From Rosa chinensis (lineage: Eukaryota; Streptophyta; Magnoliopsida; Rosales; Rosaceae), in NCBI RefSeq assembly GCF_002994745.2, contig NC_037094.1, forward strand, positions 14,941,001-15,005,000: a stretch of 64,000 bases of DNA. The letters run 5' to 3'. Position numbers and translations under genes: made by a program. Below, in pieces: positions 45,860 to 58,318 of the stretch. Positions within the stretch are counted from its first letter, which is position 1, and every line of letters begins with the position of its first letter. A model generated the notes under the pieces. It did no database searches, was not told the origin of the DNA, and saw nothing but the letters and a program-made list of their open reading frames with translations.

Positions 45860-48800
45860 GTTTTGATTATAACCAATTATCTTATCAAATGTAACTAGAC
45901 AAGGATGTTGATTTCTTAATTAGTCTTGTTCTATTAATCAAGTAATAGGTAATTAGAGTAGGACTTTCATATTCCAATCAAAGATCCAATCAAAAGAATT
46001 TCCCAGTCTATATTAATTAATTTGTAATTTATGTTTCAACCCTTTTTAGTGTAGTCAAGTCATTAACCACTAAGACAGATGCAAAAATTACTTTCAGGTG
46101 TTTTTGTAGAGTTTAGCAGGCACAGCTCTTCTGCAGAGTCCAGCAAATCATCACCCACAAACTATTTTACACAATATAAAATTCTCCCCTATCGGTAGGA
46201 AGAGAATAAAATGATGTTGAATCCTCCCTTCCAATTGGGTAATGGCACGTCTCTGATTCATATAGTTATATATGCTAATCTTATATAGTGATCATTCTGA
46301 ATTTGGATTGAAAATGTGGTAGAAGACTAAAAATCAATTGGAAGAATCTATTAGTGTGAATGGTACTAGCAGTCAAACCCAAATATATAAAAGCAGAGCT
46401 TGTAAATGAATTAACAGCCTGAGCTACTGAATATACATTTGGAACAGATCCTTCTGGTCATGCATGAAACATATTAGCACCATCACCTTATAAATATATA
46501 TGCAGCTTTCTCTATTTATTCCCAAAAATGGAAAAAGAAAATAGATCCTTTTGCCTTTGAATCTGCCAGGCATAAAATGCATGCACTAATTCCATAATTT
46601 CATATATAATGCAGTATATCTCAGATATAAAAATATTTATGATTATGACACATGTAAACCAATCAAGTACTGTCAAGCTGCAGATGACATCTGCTAGCTT
46701 GGTAGCATTGCAAGCCCACAAAGGGAACCTAATATATAAGTCTATACCTGAGAGAACCCATATCTTTTAACTTCCAATTAAACTTTGGATGAATAATCTT
46801 GAAGATTTAGCACTAAATAGAAGAAAGATTTCACCAGGAGCAGTGTCCTAGCCTACATGTGTGTGTGTGTGGAATCATATATCCTGGCATTAGGTGTATT
46901 ATATAATTAGCAACAGAAAGAGATGCTTTGATATATCATAAAGGATTAAAGGGCATATATCAAAATTATAATGATTTTTCAAAGTCATAGCTAACCCTCA
47001 TCAAGCTTGGCATCTTCTTCAATCTTCTACTATCATGACACCTTTCTTTATGGAAAAAGATGAACATTATACCAGTGAAAGAACCTGAGAAAGATCAAAG
47101 ACCTTAATTTTTCAATTTCAAGTACTACAAAGACCTTAGTTTTTCAATTTCAAGTACTACTCAGATTGACAGCTTATGTATAATAGATCACTAATCAGAA
47201 ATGCTCATAGAAACCAGAAAAGAAACAATGAGCATCTGAAAGAGCCATAAAAGGAGACACAAAGACCGAATCTCTTCAATCCACAAAGGCTATCATTCTG
47301 CAATATTAGCTATATAGCTATGTAGTTGATGATCATTCTGCAAAACCCATTTTCCTGCTGCGTTAAATATGTGCACGAGAGAAAGCGAGACAACTCACTT
47401 AATGGGGAGAGCAGTAAAGAAAAGTATGCTTATAAAACTTGATCATAAGAACAACTAATGATTCCAAACACACACTTTTTGACCATCACAATATAACAAG
47501 AGAATTCATATTTTAGGCTGCTTCAGTTCAATATCCTATCATTACACTGCTATAGATCATAGGAGTGATTAAATAGTTTGTGTAATACCTTATTGGCTCG
47601 TTAGTTTTGGTGGATTTAGGAGTTTCTGACTTGAAACGTACATAATAAAGAAACTTACGAAATATAACATTGACAAATATGTTACCCCTCCCATTTGTCC
47701 GCCTAGGGTTCAATGGTTGTTTAACATGGCGTTAAAACTCTAATTACAAAATGTTCCAAGTTTTAAACAAATGATTTGCATCTTTAGGATGAGCTAATTT
47801 TTCAAACCTAGTTTGGAACAAATGATCATGCATGCCTCATAGATTTTACGTGCAAAATAGACATAGATACACAAAGATGTAACTTGATGTACAATATTGA
47901 TTAATTTCTCAACGATTTAAGATTTCGAGTCTAGTTATTGTCAATTATTTTAAAAAATATTTTAGAATGAACTCCTCAGAAAAAGAAGAGAATATGTCGA
48001 CAGAATGATGATCGGAAAAGTTGCTGATCTCTCTTGGTGGTCCTAGAAAAGGGTCCTTGCTGGGACATGGAAAATTCCATGTTCAGGGAAACTTTACTAG
48101 TGATTTCTCTTGCAATGATTGAACAGAGAAACCATATAATACCAAGTAGGTGCACGAATGGTATATCATCATTAAGTGGACCGAATTTAGTTATAAACTA
48201 CTGCCCATCTAGCAGACAAGAAAGACAGAGCCCTTATTTAATTATTATATGTCACTACTGGTGAATCTTTTGGTCATGAGGAAAAACACTCGTGGCATGG
48301 AAAAATAGATACCAAAACAAAGGTGTTAGTTATACGATTAGTCCCTCAACTTTTGTTCAATTATCACAGAGGCTTTTCGATTCGTTTTTGATTTTATTAT
48401 GTCTACATGTTAGCGTAGAGCAGTGGAGTTAAATTACACAGTGATAGACTTGCCTCGACAGTTACAGCTTCCAATCCAAAACCAAGTTAAAAGGGCTAAA
48501 AGCATAAAACAATCATTATATGCTAAGCAAGGCTATGAATTTCCTATGTGGACTCCCTCTAGACCGGAATTGTTAGTTAGTAAAAGATTGATTTGTGATT
48601 TTTCCTGAAATTCCCACATCAGTACGTTAGCGTTGGTTGATAGACTTGCCTCAAGATTAGAGCTTCCAACCCAAAACCAAGTTAATAAGTAAAGCAAGGC
48701 TATCAATTCCTGTGGACTGGGAAGACCTCCAGACCAGAATAGTTAGGAAATTAGTTGAAGTGTTAAATGTAAGTTTAGTATCTACAATAGTCAGAGGCCT

Positions 48801-50330
48801 TTCAAACCCCAAATCCATTACAAAATGACTGATCTCTGAGTCATTTGACTAAACCATAGAGGGTTTTCCTATCATATTCTGTGTATTAAACTATCCACTT
48901 TATTCATAACATTCTTATGAATTGTGGACTAAGTAGTCCTCCTTTACTGCACATAATTGTTATATTCTTCTTGTCTCCACTACTTGAGATTAGGAGTGAT
49001 GTCCATTTCAAGCCAAAAAAAAAGTGTAGGAATTGGCTATGTCCAAGTATTACTGGTTTAGTATGATTTCTTTGTACCCCATAGCTCTCTCTGGCACCTG
49101 AAGTAATTGTGAGGGCAATGATGAGCAGTGTTGGGAATCTTGATCTTTGGCTTAGGTGAAGTGAATCTTTGCCCCGATAGTGCTAGGAGAGTGTGGGTTT
49201 TCCTTTGCTTCTTCAAGTAAGCAAGTGTCAATTTGTATAAGCAAATAAAAGTGGAGAATGTCCCAAAAAGCAGTCAAATAGCTAGCCTCTTAGCTAGGTC
49301 TTTGGAGACCACAAAAAGAATCTCTCCAACGTCGTGAGTGTGAAGAATCCATATAGGCATCCATCAGCTCTTACCGATCTCTCACCAACTTCCTGATGTT
49401 GACAGTCGGTCAGTTTATGTCCGCACACAAGAATAAAGTGAGTCAATAATTTATATCAAGCTAACTAAACACCCTCATTCACGAGAGTGCTGTCTAGCAA
49501 ATGAAGAGGCAGACACATGCATACACTATAAGAGCAGGCCAGCAGCAGCAGCACGATACATAAACAAGGATGGGGAATGGGATTTTTTTGACTCATGACC
49601 TACTGCAACTGCACTTTGATACCGTGTTAAACAACTATGGAAGCTAATTAAAACCTTGGGTTTAGAAAAAGAAGAAATTTGGGTTAAACTCTTATATATC
49701 AAAGTAGCGGAGAATGTTTAGATCTTGTCATCCTGAACAAATCGATTTTGCAAGGACAACTACAAAAGTTCAAGGGTTTCACTCAAGTGATTTGCAAGAC
49801 TTCCATAAACCCTTTCTTTCATTCGTGAATAGGGCCTTGGTCGAGTCACTTTTGGCCTTTTCGGATCGATAAGTGGAAGAGTGGAACTGTGGAAGTCATA
49901 AAACAGAGATGTGTCTCTTCGCACCTCAGATCCTGCGGCTCATTTTACAGTCAAGACCAAGCAAAGAACATTTTGCAGTGGACAAGATACCATGAAGAAG
50001 TCCAAACTATATCACTACATGTACATGCATGGTTCTTGTACAATTGGAGCACAAAATATTCGCAGTCAAGAATCACAGATTGGGATCACGAAACCAAAAC
50101 CCATGCACAATCCTACACTCGGAAGTCTTGAAGCCCAATCTTAAATATATACTTTTCGGTTTCTCGGTTGTAATTAGTTGTTCATTAACGTTTACTTTTC
50201 AGGTTCTGAACAAAAGGCAAGCAAGGATGACACCAAGTTTGGAATCATGGACACATTCAAATTCCATAAAAATATTCGATTTCTACGATCGTGTAACTCA
50301 AGTTTGATCTTTGAAAGTGGCTGACTTTAT
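45860..50330. other. Long intergenic stretch without a recognised gene
   Basis: AT-rich. It contains a 32-base direct duplication near 47098-47161 (TTTTTCAATTTCAAGTACTA twice), a short TG run at 46858-46871, and a diverged direct repeat of about 180 bases (48425-48600 and 48637-48760, sharing GATAGACTTGCCTC and AACCAAGTTAA). Open frames at 48034, 48423 and 49889-50307 resemble no family I know. Confidence 0.4.
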
Positions 50331-50339
50331 TCAAAACTC

Positions 50340-51070
50340 TACCTGGAATAAAACAAGCTTTATTAAGCTTGTTACCTCCAGATATTGTCGATAAGATTAT
50401 AGCCATTCCTTTATCTATAAGCCCTACCGAGGATGAGTTTGTTTGGGTCCTTGTGCGAATGGTATGTTTACCATTAAATTTGCTTCAGCTTTATAATTTG
50501 ATCAAACTATATATTGCTCATATTAACTCTGAACTAATGAACAAAGTCTGGAATTTAAACATTCCTCCTAAAATTAAGATTTTTGCTTGGTTACTTATTC
50601 GAAATAGATCAAAGACTAGAGACAGACTTGCTTTCTTTAATCATAACATTTCTCTAAGTTGCCCTCTTTGTAATAATAATGAAACTGAATCTATAGACCA
50701 TCTATTCCGCTTGTGTCAGTATGCTAAACAAATCTGGACTCATGATATAGATTTAGATCCCACTAATTGGAACGGTAACATTATTTCTTGGTTGCAGTTC
50801 ATTAGTAAGAATCAGAATGCTGTTGATCTTCTTAGTAGAGCTATATATATTATTTGGTCTATTTGGAAGACCAGAAATAGAGCAGTTTTTCAGAATCTAA
50901 ATTCAAGCCCTGCTATCAACTTGTTTGAGGCTTAAAATCTGAATCGTCTTTACTCTTAAAAAAATCACAGTAGCTATACTCAGAGGATTTCCAAGGATTA
51001 CTATATCAAGTGGTACCCTCCTTCGGAAAATTTTGTTAAACTAAACTTTGATGGATTTTAGGCCTCCTTT
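50340..51070 (+). pseudogene. LINE ORF2 C-terminal fragment (zf-RVT and start of RNase H)
   Basis: The frame at 50369-50935 starts LLPPDIVDKIIAIPLS. It continues with the reverse-transcriptase zinc-binding (zf-RVT) pattern: VWNLNIPPKIKIFAWLL, then SLSCPLCNNNETESIDHLFR, then LCQYAKQIW (C-x2-C...H...C). IIWSIWKTRNRAVFQN follows. A shifted frame gives WYPPSENFVKLNFDGF and a stop where the RNase H domain should begin, near 51058. Upstream reverse transcriptase is absent. This is a 5'-truncated, decayed LINE. Confidence 0.8.
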
Positions 51071-51841
51071 GTAACCAAAAAAAAAAAAACGTTAATTGAT
51101 TGTACTATGGGAAGGGCTACCGTGCCATGGCAACTCAAGCTCAAGATAATATTCCTTTATTATTCAACAGATTGTACAAAATTTACGGACTGTAGTATTT
51201 GGACATGTATTTGGAGAAGCTAATTTTATATTTAGCTTATATCATCATAACCTAGAATTTGATTTTCTTGTTTAACTTTTTCCGTGTGCCCAGCATTCTA
51301 TTTAGATGAGCTGGGAAATGGTGTTGTTAGAGGATTTTCTTTGTTTTGTATTTACTTTCTGTCATCAAATAAAAAAAGACAACAAGAAAATTGAGACGTC
51401 GGCTCCAATTCAGAAGACAGCATCTAACCCCAGCTTCCAAATAACTGTTGCCAGTTTGCCACTGCCCTTTTGTACGCAGCAAACACTTAAATGGGATGCA
51501 AATTTCGTAATCGTGTTGTTCAAGCATGATAATCCTACTCGGTGGAAACTTCCACATTTAAGCCACAGACCAGGAACACCATCACTCGCTTGAGTTTTCT
51601 TCGTCAATTAACTATCTCAGAACCATTACTGCAGAATTTGAAAGATCTGAACCATGGGGAATTCACATCTTCAAAGAATATACAAGTACAGCAACACTTT
51701 TGATATTTGAAAGCTGCAAATGTTTTTGGATAAGGAACTGGGTTGTCTGAGAAATATACAGCGCGCTTGCTCATTTTTAAAGTAAGCCGAAACATCAACC
51801 TCAAAGTTTCAAAATCGTTAATTTCTTCATCCTGTATGTGC

Positions 51842-54800
51842 TCAGGCAAAGCGCTTTTTAAACAAATGATGTCTCTTGGCCGGATCCTTGGGCTTACTCT
51901 TCATCTGTCCTTTGCCATTTTTGTTTTTCCCAGTACTGCAAAGTAGGAGATGATTTAGGATAACAGAGAAACAATAAAGATAAAATATACTTCCTTTATG
52001 TCCTCTACAAGTAAAGCAACAAGAGGTAGAAAAAATTGGATAAGCATACCTATATTCCATGTAAACCATCCCATTGGCACCCGACATCGCACTCATGGAT
52101 CCAGAGAAACGACGTGATTTATGAAGGGCAATGTCATCCACATCTTCGTCTAGTTGCTCTAAGCCAACAGCATCGTCACCAGCAGTCAACACCTGAAAGC
52201 ATTAAACAAGTCACAAAATCTAAAAAATGACTTCCTCATAGATAATGCCAATTTTCCTGCACGATTTTGACACCATGGCCTCTGATAGGAAAGAAATCCA
52301 AGACTGCTTTCACTTCTATTCTTAGATGTCTCTATTGGAAAATTATTTACTGACTTCCCTCGCCCCATTTCTGGAAAAGGAAGAGTGAACGAATGTGGAT
52401 ATACAAGGAGAGTAAAGTGAGTGTAACAAATATGGAAGAAGAAAGTCGCCTTTTCAATGCATTAAAAACTTAAGACCTGTTTGGAACAGTGAAGAGGATT
52501 CACTGGGGAGGAGGGGGTGTGCAATTTCAATCCAAAAAAAAAAAACACCACTACAAAAACGGCTTTTAAAGAAACAATCCCCCAGAGACATTGAAGATAA
52601 GTTTACTAGCATTGCTGAAAAAGAATCAGCTTTAAGTGAAAAACTTAAGAGGGAAAGACAGAGACCTTTGTGAGTAGGTGCAGTTGCTCATCAAGACGGT
52701 GGTAGCTCAAATCAGCTCCTGAATCAGGTGGAGGCAAGCTTGTAATAACCTGTCAATAGAGGTTTATTGGTAGCAATTAGACAACTGTAGATATCAGAGA
52801 CAGGTATAGTGCTTTGAAGGCACACCAAACAAAACTTAGAGCGGAAAAAAAAAGCAAACTGATGTACCTTAAAACTATACCCTTGATCAATCAAAAACTG
52901 TTGTCGTTTAGTTGAATAGTACATCTCCTGTATTCAGATGGATGACTGAATCAATATCAAAATTAAAAAGTTCCTAATGAAACTAAGAGAATAAATGCAT
53001 ACCTGTGTATCAGTTGACACGAGAGAATAAAAGAATGCATTATACTCCTCTTTGCCTCCTGCCATCCGATCCCGAAGTTTACCCTGTTGATCCAATCAAA
53101 ATGTTAACAACACATGAGAGTACAACATCTAATAATTATACCCAATACATTAATCTCATTTCACAAAGCATTAATAAAGAAAAAATCAATGTCAGGTCAT
53201 TCACTAGAAGCTACGCCAGGTGTACGTCATATTAACTGCGGAAATCCTAGAGTACAAAACCTGCAATAGACACCACCCATTTTTATAACACATTCCAGAT
53301 CCACCCAATATCAAAAGAAAGCTATGATACATATTTCAAAAATGAACATGAATACATGCCTGCACTAAGAATATGACATGCTAATAGCAATATTGGCCAA
53401 TAAAAATTGTAATTGATTCCATCATAATCCCAATATCAGAAGGAAGCAAGGACTACATCCATATGAATATCAGCATGAAAACAAACCTTGGCCCTCAGAA
53501 TACGACCAAGACGCTGTGCTTCTTGACGTCTTGAACCAGCATGTGATGATATCTGAATTATCACATTTGCCTCAGGAATGTCAATAGAATTATCTCCCAC
53601 CTGAAATTAACATAGTATGAAGCCATGAATCATACATTATGAGATTAGGTCTTCAGCCTCGCATAATAATTTCATAATATAAGAGCATAAAGTTTCCATT
53701 TGTCAATGATATCAACAATATATGATTAATTCCAGTTATCAAAAGTAGACTAAGTCATTTCAAAGATTTCAAATCATGTGCAACAATTTAAAGTTTGGAG
53801 GATATCCAGATATTATCAAAGATAAAAAAGAAAAGACAAGGATGACCACATCAACTAAGTACCTTTGACAAGAATACAGTATTTACGTCCCGACTTGTTT
53901 TGAAGGCTTCTAAGATCTTTGTCCTCTCAACATGGCTGAAATTACAAAACCAATGGGCATTAGATTAACACAGCAGAAGCAAAAGCTCTTCACCGATATG
54001 AACTATGTCCATGAACAACCTGGTAGCTCCATAGATCATCGGTTTCCGAAGTTTCATTGCATACTCCGTGAGAGCAAAGAGATTGTCAGCAAAGACGATA
54101 ATTTTATCACCACGTTGCTGTTCATGAAACCGTATAAGAAACTCACAAGCCCTAAACTTATTCGGATTCATCACATAAAGTGCCTGAAAAAGAAAGAGGA
54201 CTTTAAATCTTTGAGAAGGAAAATTAGGAAAGTGCACACAGGTTAAACATACAGATGTTATCTACATAGATAGTAGTTAAGAAAAGGAAGATAAAAGCAT
54301 TATGCAACAGCAACAAAACGTCCTCAAGTATACAAATGTTTTGACCCACGGGGTGCACAGGGGAAAACACCCCAAACCATAAGGTAGTAAGCTATAATTA
54401 TTCTCCTTATAAGTGAGGAGCTGTGAGTTCAAGTCCTCACCAAAGTTGTTTTAGGGTGAATGGGTCCACTTCTCCTCATCAATCAATTCCTTTCTTGAAA
54501 TTTATTAAAATGGATAGTGGACTACTGTAACTCTTTTATTTTGCCAATAAGGATCTGATTTGAATTTGAAGTCTGACTTGCTATAAGAGTGAAGACCCAC
54601 GTTAGGTAACTTTCAATTTCAAAGCCTATAAAAAGGGTCAAATGGTTGCACCATACCAAAACGGCGGAAAATTTGTTAAAAGAAGGAAGGCAACACCTTT
54701 GGATTTTCTCTCACATGAAATTCTTTTTTCACTTAATGAACTCAGTTTCCTATTAACCGAAAATTAAATGAAGGAGTCACATAAGCATGCACACAGCTCT

Positions 54801-57800
54801 TCACTCATACGGACATAAAACCATCCTTGGAGATAATATGCTCATACATCAAGATGAGTACATTTTCAGAATGGACAAACCTGCTTTTTCTTGGAGTTCT
54901 CTTTCTTCAAATATTCTGCAAAGAACTCCTTCGTCATTGGACACCATACTTCAGCACACTGTACATTTGCAATAAATCCACCTTTTACCAAATCCAGCCA
55001 GTTTGCTTCATACAATTTGGGACCAATAAGGAAATTCAGATCTGTGATCCTCTCATCCTCTCTCACAAGCGTGGCTGCAAGTGTATTGATCAATAATTTA
55101 GGACTTAGAAACACTAAAAGATCAAGGCTAAATGTAGGCAATGACTCAAAGCCTATATTATCAGACTCACCAGTCAGTCCAAGCTTGCAGTGTGATTTGG
55201 TAATGGCGATAACCTTTCGAAACATCTGAGCAGGAACAACGTGCACCTAATAAAAAGGAGAACTTGATCAGTATCCTGTGATGCATTCAGCATATGAGAT
55301 GTACATAATCTTACAGTAAAGAATCCAGTTCATAAAATCATATAATTACCTCATCCATGAGAAGCAATCCCCATTCTCTATTTCTTATTTCTTCAATAAT
55401 CTTTTCAGATTCTTCGGACCTCTTGCCACCAAACGCAACCATGTTATATGTTGTCACAACCACCCCAGCATTTCCACGGAATCTTTCTTTGCTATCAGAT
55501 GTGAAACGACAAATGTGTTCATCTCGAATGGTTGACCACAATTTAAACTGAAAAGCCCATTGATCAACAGAAACAGCATTTGTTGCTAGACAAAGGCAGC
55601 TCTTTTTTATTCGGGAGGCTGCAGAAACACCAACTAGAGATTTTCCAGCACCACAAGGTAACACAATAATGCCAGATCGTGCTCTCCCTGCATTATCAAA
55701 TTATAAAGTTGAAAAAAAAAATCCAATTAAAGCCAAAAGCTTTGGGAAAATAAAGCAACGAAAAGCACAGAAAAGTTACTTTAACTACTTAGGAACTTAT
55801 GGTAGAACTTCATACTGGTTATGCACAGTTCTTAGAATAAAAATAAAGATAAAGTCTTCAAAATGGAACAAAGTTATTCATAATGTAATCGTTCCACAAA
55901 TCCCCACCAAAATTTGAACGCTCAATTTGAAAGAGTTTAGAAATTTCAGTGATTAATCATGTATGACAAGTTTACAAGTAAACCATACCATTTCCAAACA
56001 TTTTACTCAAGCTCTTCTCTTGATATGGTCGTGGTTGCGCTTGAGGCTTGAGTTCCATATCAAGATCAGGGTTAACCTGAAGTGACAAAAGAACAATACT
56101 ATGATTAGAGTGAAAAGGAAAAAGAAAGCAACTCCTAGATGATGATTGCTTTATATACTGATTAATGATTTTAGGGTAAAGGTAACTCACCGTATCATTT
56201 CTGAAGTCATACTCCTCCAACATGGGATAGTTCAAAGCGTTTGGCAAACAACGTTCTTTTACTTTCTCAACCTGACAAACAATAGAAATAATATGCAAAT
56301 TAAGAACTTTCTGATATGAAAAGCTTCATGTAAACAAAAGAAGAAGAAAAATGATTTATTATCCCATAGGATCACAGAGTATGCATAATCAAGAGCTTCA
56401 GATTTCAGGAAGACAGAAAAAAAAAAAAAAAAAATATTTGGGGGGGGGGGGGGGGGGGGGTGGGAGGGGGGTGTGGAAGATCTATACTGTGAATCTGTGA
56501 TAGTGTGAGGAAACGCATGCTCCAGGGATACATAAGCTAATAATGGGAAAACAGGCTTCCATGTTAATAACAAGCTACCTGTGAAGGATCAATTTCAAAT
56601 GCGTGAGTTTCTTTTTCTTCAGCCGCAGCTGCCAATTCTGCTTCATTTAGCAAACCACTGGAATCGGCTGCAATTTCGCCCAAGGTTTTGCTAATTGTAA
56701 ATCCACCATTTCCATTAGCACCCTATAAAAGAACTCATGAATGTCAAAACATGTGTCCATGTGGAGGAAACCTAGAGATATAAATTTAATAAATAGTTAT
56801 CTGAATTAAAATAGAATGAAGAAGTTTAAAGATGTACAAGCAAACAAATTACATATACTGGTATATACTTGGGGGGAACAACACATTGTTAATAATTCAT
56901 GCACTCTACAGATCTTATGGATACATGACGTAGGGAACAAAAATGGAACCTCACCAACCATGAAGTAAGAACAAGAAGCATGCAGCTTCGATGGGATACA
57001 ATACAACATGCCTAAACTCCCAATAAAATTCTTTTCATGAAAAACAGTACTAACACACAATGATAACTACACATTCTGAGTTGAACCAAGGGGCAGACCT
57101 CAGGAATAATCCTTGATTTGGATATAACGTCATCCCTGAGCAATTTCTTCAATACCTGAAAACCATCCAACAACAATTTAGTAATCCAAGATATCTGTAT
57201 CCATAACCGACAACTGAAAACGGTAAAAGGCTTACCTCTGGGAATGGGGATTCAACATAATACCGATTCTTCTTCAGCACAAGCTTCACTTTGCCGTAAT
57301 TAGCCGTAGAACCGTGTATGAAATCAATCATTTCTTTGGGGAGCTTGGTCTTTGACAGCTTATCCAAAACCGAAATGATAGTTTGGGTTTCAAGACCAAC
57401 AGACACGGCCGCATACAAGGAATGCGGGGTCAAGTTGTACTCGTGCATCGACTCCGGCCTACAACCAAACTCCAATTCATCACACACTCAAAAATTTCAA
57501 CTACATTATTGCATTTACACTCGAAAAACTAGCTACCTGCAAACCGGTTCAGCAATGGCGATGAGAAAATCATAGGCTTGCTTGTACAAAGCTGAGAACG
57601 TCTCGAGAAATATTCTACCATCGGCGCAGGCCCACAAAGGCCGATTCATGTGGTCAGGTTTCAATTCCAGCTTAGTAAAATCCCTCTTTTTAACTTCACC
57701 TTCAATCAAAAGCATCATTCACAATTTCAGCCACATTGATTGAAACCCTAATTTTGCAAAACCCTATCACAAACTCAAACCAATAAAAACTCATACCGTC

Positions 57801-58107
57801 GCCGCGAACGTCATCGTCGAGTTCTTCGCCGCCGACGTAGGCTTCGTAGTCCTCCACGGGGATGCTTTCCTGCACAAAAGGCTTGGTATGAAGAAAACTA
57901 CATCTCATCGCGGTAAAAGTAATCGGAAGATCGTGGTTACTATATGAAGCAAACCTTGGCCGACGATTTGTGCTTTTTACTGGGTCGGTGGGATTTCTCA
58001 CCTGAAAGAATGAAAGATATGATTAGCGACGGTAATTTTGAAAGGGGAAGAGGTGAAAAGCGACAAAAAAAAAGTGTTGGAGGTTGTTGAATAATACCAT
58101 GTCCCAT
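51842..58107 (-). CDS. XPB: XPB/ERCC3 DNA helicase, TFIIH subunit
   Basis: Twenty exons, minus strand: 58107-58098, 58001-57955, 57869-57797, 57699-57537, 57458-57236, 57155-57099, 56722-56579, 56271-56191, 56076-55989, 55687-55350, 55246-55171, 55074-54881, 54183-54020, 53935-53863, 53600-53487, 53083-53003, 52927-52868, 52749-52666, 52192-52050, 51935-51842. The total is 2307 bases, 768 residues, matching plant XPB length. All junctions are GT-AG and in frame. Walker A is CGAGKS (K about 311), DEVH about 407-410, the RED motif about 438-440 and motif VI QRLGR about 606-610. The N-terminal domain includes [23 protein letters not shown] is the 3'-5' SF2 translocase of TFIIH, opening DNA in pol II initiation and nucleotide excision repair in the nucleus. 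No damaging change is visible. Arabidopsis has two XPB genes; only one is seen here. Exon 1 codes for only 3.3 residues. Confidence 0.97.
54340..54490 (+). mobile_element. SINE-like sequence in an XPB intron
   Basis: In the intron between 54184 and 54880, CATAAGGTAGTAAGC followed about 45 bases later by GTGAGTTCAAGTCCTCACC resembles pol III A and B boxes of a tRNA-derived SINE. No poly(A) or target duplication was confirmed. Confidence 0.35.
56415..56475. repeat. Poly(A) and poly(G) tracts in an XPB intron
   Basis: A run of about 18 A is followed by ATATTT and 21 consecutive G (56440-56460), then TGGGAGGGGGG. The plus strand could form a G-quadruplex; the XPB transcript would carry the C-rich complement. 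It sits between the exons at 56271 and 56579. Confidence 0.9.
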
Positions 58108-58241
58108 TGTGGTTGCAGATTTGATTTGAATTTCTGTGTTTGTTGAGTTATGGGTGTTTGGGGTTTTGGGGAAGATGATGATTTTTATTGATTTTCTTGT
58201 CTTGAAATTTATTTTTCTGGTTTGATTTCGAGGGAGAGGTT

Positions 58242-58251
58242 CTATATATAG
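58242..58251 (-). promoter_or_regulatory. Probable TATA box of XPB
   Basis: The minus strand reads CCTATATATAGA about 135 bases upstream of the XPB ATG. Only about 210 bases of non-transposon sequence separate the ATG from the element at 58319. Confidence 0.5.
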
Positions 58252-58318
58252 GCTGCGCGGGTGATATGGCATGTGCGGGGCACGTGGGGGAAATTAGAGG
58301 TTGTGTCTCCGAAGCTTA

